64,000 bases of DNA from Brachyspira pilosicoli (lineage in GTDB: Bacteria; Spirochaetota; Brachyspiria; Brachyspirales; Brachyspiraceae): positions 310,001-374,000 of the forward strand of contig NZ_JAWLPU010000002.1 in the NCBI RefSeq assembly GCF_036997485.1. The letters are read 5' to 3'. This document shows, piece by piece, positions 1 to 8,955 of this stretch (its first letter is position 1; each line of letters begins with the position of its first letter). Position numbers and translations under genes: made by a program. A model generated the notes under the pieces. It saw nothing but the letters and a program-made list of their open reading frames with translations, did no database searches and was not told where the DNA came from.

Positions 1-263
1 TGCTTGACACTGCTTCTGGATTTGCTGCTTTAAGTGTTCTTGAAGATGGTAAGCATGTTGTAACATCTGATTTAAAAATTAATTATCTTCGCCCTGTTAT
101 ATGTAAAAAAGTAAAATGTATTGGTGAAGTTTTGAAGGCAGGAAAAACTTTAATAGTTGTTGAGGCTAGTGTTTTAGATGATGAAAATAAAATATTAGCT
201 AAAATGCTTGGCACTATGGTAGTAGTTCCAAATAGTTATAATAATAAAGGAGATATAAAATGA
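1..263 (+). CDS. PaaI-type hotdog thioesterase, C-terminal part (partial)
   Basis: The 5' part lies outside the window. Reading from position 3 gives 86 codons that start LDTASGFAALSVLEDG and end at the TGA at 261-263. The small-residue-rich helix start followed by alternating beta strands (TSDLKINYLRPV, then KCIGEVLKAGKTLIVVEASV) is typical of the C-terminal half of PaaI/YbgC-like hotdog acyl-CoA thioesterases, which hydrolyse thioesters in the cytoplasm. The stop overlaps the proC start (ATGA), so the two genes are probably translationally coupled. The substrate cannot be told from this fragment. Confidence 0.7.
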   Translation, partial: LDTASGFAALSVLEDGKHVVTSDLKINYLRPVICKKVKCIGEVLKAGKTLIVVEASVLDDENKILAKMLGTMVVVPNSYNNKGDIK

Positions 264-1048
264 TAGGCTTTATTGGTGCGGGTGCTATGGGATTAGCTCT
301 AATAGAAGGTTTTATTAAAGCTGGTATTAATAAAAATAATATAATAGCAAGCGTAAAGACAAAAGAAAAAAAAGAACAAATAGAAAAAAATATTGAAATA
401 AAAACATTCAATAATAATAAAAAAATAGCAGAAGAAGCAGATATTTTATTTATAGCTGTTAAGCCTTATATGGTTAAGGATATTGCTAAAGAGATAGAAA
501 ATAATATAAAAAAAGATACTACAATAGTAAGTGTTGCAGCTTCAGTATCTGTTTCTGAATTAAAACAATTATTTAATACAGAAAACATTATTAGAATAAT
601 GCCGAATACTCCTGTAAAAACTTGTAATGGTTTTATATCTATTGTGGAGTCTCAGAATAAAATACTTGAAGCGGCTATAGTTGAACTTTTAAGCAAAGTT
701 TCGATGGTAAAAATAATAGCAGAAGATAAAATACATGCTTATAATGCCATGGCAGGATGCTCACCTGCTTTTATGTATATATTAATAGAGGCTATGAGCG
801 ATGCTGGAGTGTTAATGGGAATAGACAGAAAAAGTGCTATAGAGATTGCAAGTCAGGTATTTAAAGGTGCTGGTTCTATGGTTTTAGAATCTAAGAAACA
901 TCCTGCAGAATTAAAAGATAATGTTTGTACTCCTGCTGGTATCACTATAAAAGGAGTTGAGCTATTAGAACAAAAATCTGTAAGGAGTGGTATGATAGAA
1001 GCTTTAATAGCAACTTATCAGAAATCGATAGACAGTGAGAAGAAATAA
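260..1048 (+). CDS. proC: Pyrroline-5-carboxylate reductase
   Basis: The 262-residue protein has the family's usual length. It catalyses the last step of proline synthesis, reducing 1-pyrroline-5-carboxylate with NAD(P)H in the cytoplasm. The N-terminus MIGFIGAGAMG is the Rossmann GxGxxG dinucleotide site. Further family signatures are FIAVKPYMVKDI, IIRIMPNTPV and, near the C-terminus, HPAELKDNVCTPAGITIKGVE, which is the ProC signature region. An SD (AAAGGAG) lies just before the ATG at 260, and the ATG overlaps the stop of the upstream thioesterase. No other proline genes are in the window. The function is secure. Confidence 0.93.
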   Translation: MIGFIGAGAMGLALIEGFIKAGINKNNIIASVKTKEKKEQIEKNIEIKTFNNNKKIAEEADILFIAVKPYMVKDIAKEIENNIKKDTTIVSVAASVSVSELKQLFNTENIIRIMPNTPVKTCNGFISIVESQNKILEAAIVELLSKVSMVKIIAEDKIHAYNAMAGCSPAFMYILIEAMSDAGVLMGIDRKSAIEIASQVFKGAGSMVLESKKHPAELKDNVCTPAGITIKGVELLEQKSVRSGMIEALIATYQKSIDSEKK

Positions 1049-1112
1049 TTGATAAAAAATAATATTTACACTTTTTATGAAATATTGTTATATTTATTGT
1101 GTAAAAATCTAT

Positions 1113-1140
1113 TTGACTTTTTTTATTGTATAATTATAAT
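1113..1140 (+). promoter_or_regulatory. Sigma-70 promoter for the response regulator-galT pair
   Basis: TTGACT (1113-1118), a 16-bp spacer and a perfect TATAAT (1135-1140). The start of transcription would fall near 1147, about 23 nt before the ATG at 1170. An SD (AAGGAG) precedes that ATG. Confidence 0.7.
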
Positions 1141-1169
1141 ATAAATTAAGATTATTAAGGAGCATTTAT

Positions 1170-1532
1170 ATGCCTAAGAAAACTATATTAGTGCTTGATG
1201 ATGAAAAAAGCATTAGAACACTTTTCGAAGAAGAGTTTAGAGATGAGGGATATAATGTAGTATCCACAGATAGCGGCGAAGAAGCCTTGGAAATGATTAA
1301 TAAAGATAATCCACATATAGATTTAATAACATTAGATATAAAAATGCCTAAAATGGACGGATTAGACTTCCTTGGAAAGGTGCGTGAAAATCATAGAGAA
1401 TTACCTATTATAATATGTACGGCTTATAATAATTATAGACATGAGTTTCAAGTATGGAATGCAGATGGATATATATTAAAATCTGGTAATCTCACAGAAA
1501 TTAAAGATAAAATAAAAAGGCTAATAGGATAA
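1170..1532 (+). CDS. Receiver-only response regulator (CheY-like)
   Basis: A single 120-residue REC domain with no output domain. The acidic pair D10/D11, the phospho-acceptor D56 (LDIKMP), T84 and K104 are all in place, so it should be phosphorylated. It probably acts by protein-protein contact, like CheY or Spo0F. It has a strong promoter, and its stop codon overlaps the galT start by one base, so the two are co-transcribed. No kinase is adjacent. The Nudix-histidine kinase at 18125-19669 is one orphan kinase in the window, but there is no evidence linking the two. The link with galT may be only positional. Confidence 0.85.
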   Translation: MPKKTILVLDDEKSIRTLFEEEFRDEGYNVVSTDSGEEALEMINKDNPHIDLITLDIKMPKMDGLDFLGKVRENHRELPIIICTAYNNYRHEFQVWNADGYILKSGNLTEIKDKIKRLIG

Positions 1533-2530
1533 TGCCTCATATAAGAAAAGACCCTATCACTAAACAATCTGTTATTATAGCTTCTGAAAGAATGGGCAGA
1601 CCAAGTGATTATATTAATATTGAAGAAAATTATAATGTAGTAACTTCTGAAGCTACTTGTCCGTTTTGTAAAGGGAATGAAGATAAAACACCGGAACATT
1701 CTACCATTATTTTTAATGATAAAAAAGAATGGATGGTAAGAATAGTACCAAATAAATACCCTATAATTGCACAAAGTAATCCTAATGAGCTGCCTAATAA
1801 AAATGATTTATTTGAAGCTGATATTTGTAAAGGATTTCATGATGTTATTATAGAAAACCCTAATCATAATTTTAATTATTATAATGCTACTGAAAAAGAT
1901 TTACTCTTTATATTTGAAGCTATAATAATGAGATTACAAGAGCTATCTAAAGAAAAAGACATGCTATATAGTTTGCTTTTTAAAAACTTTGGAAGAGAGG
2001 CAGGAGCTAGTTTAATACACTCACATGCTCAGATGATGACTACTCCTTTTATACCTATTCAAATAATGGAAGAAATATATGGTTCTTTAGAATATTATAA
2101 TGAAAATAATAAATGTGTTTATTGCAGTATGATAGAAGAAGAAAAAAAAATTAATGAAAGAGTGATATGCGAAAATGATGAGTTTATAGCTATATCCCCT
2201 TTCGCTTCAAAATCTCCATATCAAATTTATATATTGCCAAAAAAACATTCAGACAGTATAGTATATTCTGAAGACTGCATATCACAATTTGCAAGTATTG
2301 TTAAAGATGTATTTAACAGAATTAATAAAGTGCTTGGAGAAATTAGTTTTAATTATGTGCTTCATACACTTACGCCTGCATTAGAAAAAAAATACTCTCA
2401 TTCAAGTCATTGGTTTTTGGACATAATGCCTAAAATGAGCAAGCTTGCAGGATATGAGCTTGGAAGCGGTGTTTTTATAAACTCAATTACACCAGAAGAT
2501 GCTACAAAAGATTTAAAAAATGCTCTATAA
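1532..2530 (+). CDS. galT: Galactose-1-phosphate uridylyltransferase (HIT superfamily)
   Basis: A 332-residue protein with two CxxC zinc motifs (C43/C46 and C195/C198) and the active-site HxH motif H163-S-H165-A-Q, where the second histidine carries the nucleotidyl intermediate. RIVPNKYP and the C-terminal SHSSHWFLDIMPK also fit the GalT family. It would exchange UMP between UDP-glucose and galactose-1-phosphate in the Leloir pathway. ADP-glucose phosphorylases share this architecture and cannot be excluded, and galK and galE are not nearby. It follows the receiver protein with a one-base overlap and converges on prmA with 4 bp between stops. Confidence 0.8.
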   Translation: MPHIRKDPITKQSVIIASERMGRPSDYINIEENYNVVTSEATCPFCKGNEDKTPEHSTIIFNDKKEWMVRIVPNKYPIIAQSNPNELPNKNDLFEADICKGFHDVIIENPNHNFNYYNATEKDLLFIFEAIIMRLQELSKEKDMLYSLLFKNFGREAGASLIHSHAQMMTTPFIPIQIMEEIYGSLEYYNENNKCVYCSMIEEEKKINERVICENDEFIAISPFASKSPYQIYILPKKHSDSIVYSEDCISQFASIVKDVFNRINKVLGEISFNYVLHTLTPALEKKYSHSSHWFLDIMPKMSKLAGYELGSGVFINSITPEDATKDLKNAL

Positions 2531-2534
2531 AAAA

Positions 2535-3389
2535 TTATTTTAAAAGTAAAGATATCCAATCATTCTTCTGCTTTCTATCCAATATATTTAAATTATTTTG
2601 TTTTATAGCTTCATTCATAAAGCTCTCTTTTTCTGCTAGTATTCCAGATAATATTAAATGTCCATTCTCTTTTAGTATTTTTTTCAAATCAGGCAATATC
2701 TCTATCAATATATCTGTTTCAATATTTGCTATTACTAAATCATATTGAAAATTACTTAAACTCTCAGCACTTCCTAAAAATACATTATTTAATTTTATAT
2801 TATTATATTTAGCATTATCTAAAGTACAATTAACAGCATCATTATCTATATCTACAGAGGTAATATTTTTAGCACCTAATTTATAACAAAATAAAGAAAG
2901 TATACCGCTGCCGCATCCAATATCAGCTATCGTTTTAGAAGAAATATTATTATTTTTAGAGTAGTCATTAATCATATCTAAAGCTAAAGATGTTGTTTCA
3001 TGAGTGCCTGTACCAAAAGCATATTGCTTAGCTATATATAATGCATCTTCGTTATTATTCTCATCTTTTAAATTTGGTATTATAGTTATTTCCCCAACTT
3101 TAAAAGGTTTTAAAAACGCCATATATGATGTTAAATATTCATCTGAGTTTAGCTCTTTTACCTCATAATCATATTCTGCTATATCATCAATATTTTCTTT
3201 TATTATATTTAAATTGTTTTCTAACTTTTCTTGGTTTTCATTATATATATTAACTATAGCAATATTATTGTTGTTTATAGGAAACTCTATATTGTATCCT
3301 AATATATCTAGTTCGCCGCTTTCTATAGTAGCTTCTATTATGTCTTCAAAACCTATAGTTATATTTATTGAAAGTGAATACATTCTCAT
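2535..3389 (-). CDS. prmA: Ribosomal protein L11 methyltransferase
   Basis: The 284-residue protein has a divergent N-terminal substrate-recognition domain and a C-terminal class I methyltransferase domain. FGTGTHETTSLAL (residues 125-137) is the PrmA-specific signature, and DIGCGSGILSL (157-167) is SAM motif I. IANIETDILIEILPDL matches the NPxx-like region, here with IANIE. It would trimethylate ribosomal protein L11 using SAM. It lies 5 bp downstream of the DUF4954 gene on the same strand and is probably co-transcribed with it. Confidence 0.9.
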   Translation of the reverse strand: MRMYSLSINITIGFEDIIEATIESGELDILGYNIEFPINNNNIAIVNIYNENQEKLENNLNIIKENIDDIAEYDYEVKELNSDEYLTSYMAFLKPFKVGEITIIPNLKDENNNEDALYIAKQYAFGTGTHETTSLALDMINDYSKNNNISSKTIADIGCGSGILSLFCYKLGAKNITSVDIDNDAVNCTLDNAKYNNIKLNNVFLGSAESLSNFQYDLVIANIETDILIEILPDLKKILKENGHLILSGILAEKESFMNEAIKQNNLNILDRKQKNDWISLLLK

Positions 3390-3394
3390 ACTTA

Positions 3395-5380
3395 TTAATT
3401 TCCTAATTTCTTTATTAATTTATTTATATCTTCTATTTTTGTCTCTACATCATTTTTATATTTAACAACGAAAGCATTATCTTTAGCAGTTCCTCTTATA
3501 GCTTTAAAATCTTCTTCCATTACAGTTTTATCATCTATTCCGCAGCTAACCATTTTTGCTAAATCATATTCCTTTTTAACATCTCTATAAAATATTTCAT
3601 AAGAAGTAGTAAGAAGGGATAAATGCTCCTTTAACATTTTTAATATAACATCTATATTAATAGTACTTATATTATATCTTTTTTTAATCATATTAATAAC
3701 CCAAGATTTTTCATCTATGCTGTAATCATTGTATAATTTTTCAAAAGCTTTTATCAAATCTTGAACATTATTAATATTATTATTTTCTATATCTAATATA
3801 ATATTATCTAATTTCTCTTTTGCACATATAAGCCCTCCAACATCAACCCAAGTTTCATAAAATTTACATTGTTTTATATTATTAAAAATATCCTCTATTT
3901 TATCATAATCTTTTATATATTCAAGAAGTTTGTTATGTAAATATAAATCTATTGCAATAGAATATCTGTTTGAATATTTATTTAGAGATGAGGTTTTAAT
4001 AATCATATTCTTAAATTTTATATATTCTACTTTATCATTAACAATTTCTTTTTTCATATTATTTAATATTTCTTCCGCCTTAATCATTTTAGATACAGTA
4101 TAAGGACTAAATACATCAAATATAATTAAATCTTTTTTATCCCCTACTCTTCTATCTCTTTCTTTCCATTTCTTTTCATCTCTTGAAAGCCCAACACCAA
4201 ATAAATTTAAAGCGGGAATAAGTCTTGTTTGATGGTACCCATGTTCTGTAATATATGAAAAAGGGAAATCAGAAGTATCAACATTATCATAATGAGAACC
4301 AATAACTGTAGAAAAAGCACCAATATGTGAAGGCCATAATATATATGAATTACTTCCTGTTTTACAGCCTCTCTCCATAAATCCATGATGGTAAGGTCCA
4401 AGTTTGTACATGTGATTGCTTTGATTAGTGCCGCTTCCAGCGTTAAAAAAAGAAAAATGGCTAGCTATTAAAAGTGTAGCTTTATGATGTGTAACTGTAT
4501 ATGGACCTGCAAATATAGAAAACATCTCTCCATGTTCTCCTTCACAGTTTGCAAATAGTAAAGAATCCTCGCAAGAAAATTGTCTCCCTAATTTAACGCC
4601 CTCTCCAATAAATGCTTTTTTTATAACAGTGCCATCAACTATATGGGCACCTTTTAACACTATAGAATCTTTTAATATTACAGACGTACCTATATATGAT
4701 GGGCATTCTTTTGTACTTATTATTGTTGTGTTATTTATTTCATCTGTGTTTTCTACTTTGGCATAAGGGTCTATAAGAGAATTTTTTATTATCCTCGCAT
4801 TAATTATTTGAGCATGTCTTTTGATTTTTCCAAATTTCTTAGTTTTGCTTTTAGTATAAGCATCTACTATTTTATTTATATTATCACGCATTAATTTTTT
4901 ATGCCTATACATTGCAACTACGTATGCTATATGTGAGTTTAATCTATAAAATATTTTTACGCTTCTTCCATCTCCTTCCATAATAGGAGAGGTTTCTACT
5001 CCATTTCCAAAACTGCTCTCTCCTTCCATATATATAGCTCCAGCATTCTCTATTATAACCCCATTTTGTATTTTATAATTTGCAATAAAGCGTCCTATGT
5101 TGTTTATATAAACATTTCCATTTATAAATACATTTATTAAGGTAGCTCTATTTATTGATGCTGGTACTTTTAATTTATTATAATACATCACAGTTCCATT
5201 AAGCTCATTAATTTTTACTTTCCCATGAAAACTAACATCTTTTATTCTACTTAAATCAACATTCTTTATTAATATTTTATCCCAGCTTTGAGATATGCAG
5301 CCTTGACTTTTTAAAAAATCAATTTCATTTTCTTTTAATTTTCTAAACTCTTTATCTTCTTTAATAAAACAATAACTCAT
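3395..5380 (-). CDS. DUF4954 family protein (left-handed beta-helix)
   Basis: A 661-residue protein. The N-terminal ~320 residues contain repeating short beta turns (for example NATLINVFINGNVYINNIGRF-type rungs and SSFGNGVETSPIMEGDGR), typical of the left-handed beta-helix of hexapeptide transferases and sugar nucleotidyltransferases. The middle is rich in conserved His, Asn and Gly (HHKATLLIASHF, YKLGPYHHGFMERG), and the C-terminal ~200 residues are helical. This matches the DUF4954 family as I remember it from Bacteroidetes and spirochaetes, whose reaction is unknown. The SD AAGGA is 8 nt before the ATG. prmA follows 5 bp downstream. The family call is good; the function is open. Confidence 0.75.
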   Translation of the reverse strand: MSYCFIKEDKEFRKLKENEIDFLKSQGCISQSWDKILIKNVDLSRIKDVSFHGKVKINELNGTVMYYNKLKVPASINRATLINVFINGNVYINNIGRFIANYKIQNGVIIENAGAIYMEGESSFGNGVETSPIMEGDGRSVKIFYRLNSHIAYVVAMYRHKKLMRDNINKIVDAYTKSKTKKFGKIKRHAQIINARIIKNSLIDPYAKVENTDEINNTTIISTKECPSYIGTSVILKDSIVLKGAHIVDGTVIKKAFIGEGVKLGRQFSCEDSLLFANCEGEHGEMFSIFAGPYTVTHHKATLLIASHFSFFNAGSGTNQSNHMYKLGPYHHGFMERGCKTGSNSYILWPSHIGAFSTVIGSHYDNVDTSDFPFSYITEHGYHQTRLIPALNLFGVGLSRDEKKWKERDRRVGDKKDLIIFDVFSPYTVSKMIKAEEILNNMKKEIVNDKVEYIKFKNMIIKTSSLNKYSNRYSIAIDLYLHNKLLEYIKDYDKIEDIFNNIKQCKFYETWVDVGGLICAKEKLDNIILDIENNNINNVQDLIKAFEKLYNDYSIDEKSWVINMIKKRYNISTINIDVILKMLKEHLSLLTTSYEIFYRDVKKEYDLAKMVSCGIDDKTVMEEDFKAIRGTAKDNAFVVKYKNDVETKIEDINKLIKKLGN

Positions 5381-5611
5381 AATTATATCCTTGTTTTAAA
5401 ATACAATTTTATATCTATGCAAAAAAATGAAAAATTATGCTTATTATATATTTATTTAAAATAATTGTAAATATTATGTTTACCAATATTTTTTTATTAC
5501 CTGCCATATTAGCTTTTTTGTTTTATTTTCAATTTCTGTTTTAACCTTTTATAATACTAAACCAAAAAAGTATCCCCCCACAAAGTAATTATTAGATTAC
5601 AAATTTATTTC

Positions 5612-5693
5612 CCGCACGTTTAACAAATTCATAAATATAATTAAAATTGTATTTTCAGTTAATTTATATTTGATAGATTACCTTAACGTGCGG
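5612..5693. repeat. 82-bp CCGCACG/CGTGCGG inverted-end element, copy A
   Basis: The left end CCGCACGTTTAA (5612-5623) and the right end TTAACGTGCGG (5683-5693) are inverted repeats around a ~58-bp AT-rich centre. Copies B (28645-28726) and C (50247-50329) have the same ends and nearly the same length. It lies 95 bp upstream of the yfhO -35 box. The function is unknown. Confidence 0.7.
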
Positions 5694-5788
5694 TATATAA
5701 AAGCTATAATTAAATTTTTATTTTTTATACAATAATAAATTTTTAATTTATACTAATATATTGCAATACAAAAATATAATAAAACTCC

Positions 5789-5817
5789 TTGACAATACTA
5801 TATCTTTTATATATCAT
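5789..5817 (+). promoter_or_regulatory. Sigma-70 promoter for yfhO
   Basis: TTGACA (5789-5794), a 17-bp spacer and TATCAT (5812-5817), with transcription starting near 5824. The ATG at 5887 is preceded by AGGAA at 5871-5875. Confidence 0.65.
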
Positions 5818-5886
5818 AGCTTATTAAATGTTTTTATCTAATAACTATTATTTAATCGTATATACAAAAAAGGAAACAGTATAATT

Positions 5887-8451
5887 ATGAAATCAGTAAA
5901 AAGCGAAATAAAATACCCTATTATATTTATAATACTTTCCATACTTTTTTTTGCAAGCAATTTAACATTTTCTTATCTTCAAATGGGAGATGTCATTCTC
6001 TGGGACATAAAAAATGTTAAAGATGCAATATTAAATGGAAATCTATATTTTTGGAATAATGCTTATTTTACAATATCAGCACCTTCAACTGTGCCTATAC
6101 ACCCAAAATCTTTATTAATAGCTATTTTACCATATAAAATATACCCTCAAGTTACAATTATTCTCCATATAGCTATAATGGGTTATGGTTTATTTTTATT
6201 TTTAAGAGAAAAGAAATTATCAATAAATGCTTCTATGTTTGGAGCAATTGCTTTAATGTTTTCTAATGCAATATTTACTCTCATACTTCCTGGACATTTA
6301 GGTAAATTTGAAACTTATTGCTATTTTCCTTTGGTTTTATATTTCTTATCAAAAGCAATGAATACTGAAAAGTGGAGAGATTTCTTTTTTACTGGTGCTT
6401 TTTTAGGTATAGCATTTTTGGGAGGTGCTTTGGACGTAGCAATGTATTTTGCTTTATTTCTCTCTTGTTATTTTTTATATTTATTATACAGCAAGAAAAA
6501 CAATCTAAAATTATCTGGCTTTATAAAAACTAATATTAAAAAAATAATATTGTTGTGTGTAAAGTTTGCATTAGTTGCAATATTTTCTTTTCTAATGTCT
6601 ATACAAGTTATAATGGTTACAAAAAACACTCAAGACATGGGAGCTGCTGGAGTGCAAAATAAACAAGACTTATGGAATTGGGCTACAAGATGGTCTTATC
6701 CGCCAGAGGAAGTATTAGGATTTTTTGTACCAGGTCTTTTTGGATACTATTCTGGAAGTGAAACTCATCCATATTGGGGAAGAATAGCTAATATGGAAGG
6801 AGAACCGAAAACTTCAAACTTCTCTCTTACCGCTGTAAACATTGGATATATAACTTTTTTATTTATAATATTTGCATTGTTTATAAGCAAAAAGAAATAC
6901 AGTGAAAAATATTTTTGGATAGGTACTGCTTTATTCTTTTTAATAGCAAGCTTTGGAAGATATTTGCCTATCATATACGGAGCATTGTTTCAAATACCAA
7001 TATTTAGAGATGCAAGAAACCCTAATAAATTTATAGAAATTATACCTATACCATTTGCAATACTTTCAGCATTTGCTGCAGATTATATATTCAAAGCAAT
7101 AGAAGCAAAAAAAGAAGATAAACTGCTTAAATACTTAGAAGATGAATATAGAGGAGTAAGCATAGCACAAAAAATAATGTATGCTATATTAATTTTGTCT
7201 GTTGTATTTGCTGTTATCACTATACTATTAAATGGCTTTATACAAAACGCATTCCTCACTGACTGGCAAGACAAATCTGCATTAATAGCAAAAAATATAT
7301 CAATGTCTTTTGTAAGATTAGTTTTAATATCATCTGTAACAACTCTTTTAATGATTAATTCTATTTCTTTAAAAGAGATAACATTAAAAGATAAATATTT
7401 ATTGGCAGCTCCTTTAATAATATTTATTTTACTTTCAGTTTATGATACAGGTAAAATAAGCATATTAATAATAGGCACAATAATAACTTTTTTATATATC
7501 ATAATAGCAAATAAAGAAAAATTATACTATAAATATTTACCTTATGCTTTTATGGCCATACTATTTTTAGACTTAATGCAAACAGCAAATATATTTATAG
7601 TAAAATCAAATATAGATAAAATGTATGAAGGCACTCCAATCACAGAGCATATATTAAAACAAAAAGGCAATGAAACTACAATGCCTATACTTATTCCTTA
7701 TCTATATAGATACACAACGCACACAATGCCATATTACAATATTCCGCTAACAGAACCTCCAGCAGCAAGCAGATTAAGCAAAGAAATAACAGATATGTTT
7801 TCAGCATTTAGAATTAATGATTATGTAGGATATGAACCAAGATTAATGGATTTGCTCGGAGTAAGATATATATTAAGCCCTACATATTTAGATAACTCTA
7901 TGATTGCTAATGATATTACTAAAATAACAGAGTATCAGGATTCTTTTTCTGCTGCTGTATTATACGAACTTAATGGATATAGAAATAAATATGAGTTTGT
8001 AAATAGCATATATAATGCAAAAGATTTTAATGACGGTCTTGGAAGAATGAAGATACCTAATTTTAATTTAGCAAAAGAGGCTATTATAACAGACAATTCT
8101 AATAATATAGTTTTGAATGTGAGCAACTCTATAAACAAAGTAGAAATGCTTGAATACAGCAACAACAAAGTAGTATTTAATGTTCAAACACCTGATGCTG
8201 GTGTATTGGTATTAAAAGAGAGATATAGCCCTGATTGGACTGTAAGCATCAATGGAGAAAAAAAAGAATTGCTTAAGGCTAATTTATTATTTAGAGGGGT
8301 ATATGTTGAAGCTGGAGATAACAATATTATATTTGAGTTTATGCCTACAATGAAATATGCATACACTACAATAATTTGTTGGATAGTATTAATTATAGTT
8401 ACTATAATATCTATAATATTCAAAAAGAAAAATATTGTAAATGAAAAATAA
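5887..8451 (+). CDS. YfhO-family multi-pass membrane protein
   Basis: An 854-residue protein with about a dozen hydrophobic segments spread over residues 1-590 and one at the extreme C-terminus. Between them is a large extracytoplasmic domain that ends VLKERYSPDWTVSINGE and a beta-sandwich, the typical C-terminal signature of YfhO proteins. In Gram-positives YfhO is linked to glycosylation of lipoteichoic acid, and these proteins resemble GT-C glycosyltransferases. Here the acceptor is unknown and is probably a cell-envelope glycan. Its end overlaps the next gene by 11 bp. Family confidence is good; the exact reaction is inference. Confidence 0.75.
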   Translation: MKSVKSEIKYPIIFIILSILFFASNLTFSYLQMGDVILWDIKNVKDAILNGNLYFWNNAYFTISAPSTVPIHPKSLLIAILPYKIYPQVTIILHIAIMGYGLFLFLREKKLSINASMFGAIALMFSNAIFTLILPGHLGKFETYCYFPLVLYFLSKAMNTEKWRDFFFTGAFLGIAFLGGALDVAMYFALFLSCYFLYLLYSKKNNLKLSGFIKTNIKKIILLCVKFALVAIFSFLMSIQVIMVTKNTQDMGAAGVQNKQDLWNWATRWSYPPEEVLGFFVPGLFGYYSGSETHPYWGRIANMEGEPKTSNFSLTAVNIGYITFLFIIFALFISKKKYSEKYFWIGTALFFLIASFGRYLPIIYGALFQIPIFRDARNPNKFIEIIPIPFAILSAFAADYIFKAIEAKKEDKLLKYLEDEYRGVSIAQKIMYAILILSVVFAVITILLNGFIQNAFLTDWQDKSALIAKNISMSFVRLVLISSVTTLLMINSISLKEITLKDKYLLAAPLIIFILLSVYDTGKISILIIGTIITFLYIIIANKEKLYYKYLPYAFMAILFLDLMQTANIFIVKSNIDKMYEGTPITEHILKQKGNETTMPILIPYLYRYTTHTMPYYNIPLTEPPAASRLSKEITDMFSAFRINDYVGYEPRLMDLLGVRYILSPTYLDNSMIANDITKITEYQDSFSAAVLYELNGYRNKYEFVNSIYNAKDFNDGLGRMKIPNFNLAKEAIITDNSNNIVLNVSNSINKVEMLEYSNNKVVFNVQTPDAGVLVLKERYSPDWTVSINGEKKELLKANLLFRGVYVEAGDNNIIFEFMPTMKYAYTTIICWIVLIIVTIISIIFKKKNIVNEK

Positions 8452-8860
8452 ACTTATAAAATATAAAATAACACTATTTATAATGGCTTCATTATTTTTA
8501 TTTTGCTTTATAATGATGAATTATATTAATATCACTAATATAATAAAATACAAAAAAGGAGACATTATAAAAGTTCAAGCAAATATTGAAAATGAAAGCT
8601 ATTATGAATATGGACTTATAAAAAAGAAATATCCATACTTAGTTTATAGCTTCGTTTACAATGATAAAAAAATTATAATAAGCAATATGTTAAGCGATTA
8701 TTCTCTTACAAATAAAAAAGTTATAACAATATATTATGATAAAATAAATGGTAGAGAAGTTATGCTTCCATCTATAAAAAGTTTTATATTGCCTTTTATT
8801 TTATTTGTTTTGGGAATGATTATTATGGTATATGCTATAAAGTTAAATAGAATATACTAA
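8441..8860 (+). CDS. Small membrane protein, DUF3592-like
   Basis: A 139-residue protein. One transmembrane helix lies near the N-terminus (about 9-31) and one near the C-terminus (about 112-134), flanking an extracytoplasmic beta-rich segment (VQANIENESYYEYGLIKKKYPYLVYSFVYNDKK then KKVITIYYDKINGREVMLP). This layout and the VxIYYDPxNP-like motif resemble DUF3592 domains, whose function is unknown. It starts 11 bp inside yfhO and is probably translationally coupled to it. Confidence 0.6.
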   Translation: MKNKLIKYKITLFIMASLFLFCFIMMNYINITNIIKYKKGDIIKVQANIENESYYEYGLIKKKYPYLVYSFVYNDKKIIISNMLSDYSLTNKKVITIYYDKINGREVMLPSIKSFILPFILFVLGMIIMVYAIKLNRIY

Positions 8861-8955
8861 TATTTGATTATTCATAGAAGCAATAAATACTATTTGCAAA
8901 AAGATAGAAAAAATAATAAAATACTATAGTTAATACAATATATTAGTAGGTGTTT

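Larger units (their letters stand above)
5381..5886. other. Divergent intergenic region (DUF4954 / yfhO)
   Basis: A 506-bp AT-rich gap. It holds one copy of the 82-bp CCGCACG element (5612-5693) and the yfhO promoter (5789-5817). A C-run at 5574-5579 stands out. I see no open reading frame or RNA gene in it. Confidence 0.6.

Noticed and set aside
5612-5693. Integron attC site or MITE as explanation of the CCGCACG element
   Set aside because: The AAC/GTT core layout of attC is absent, and no conserved interior or target-site duplication is visible among the three copies.
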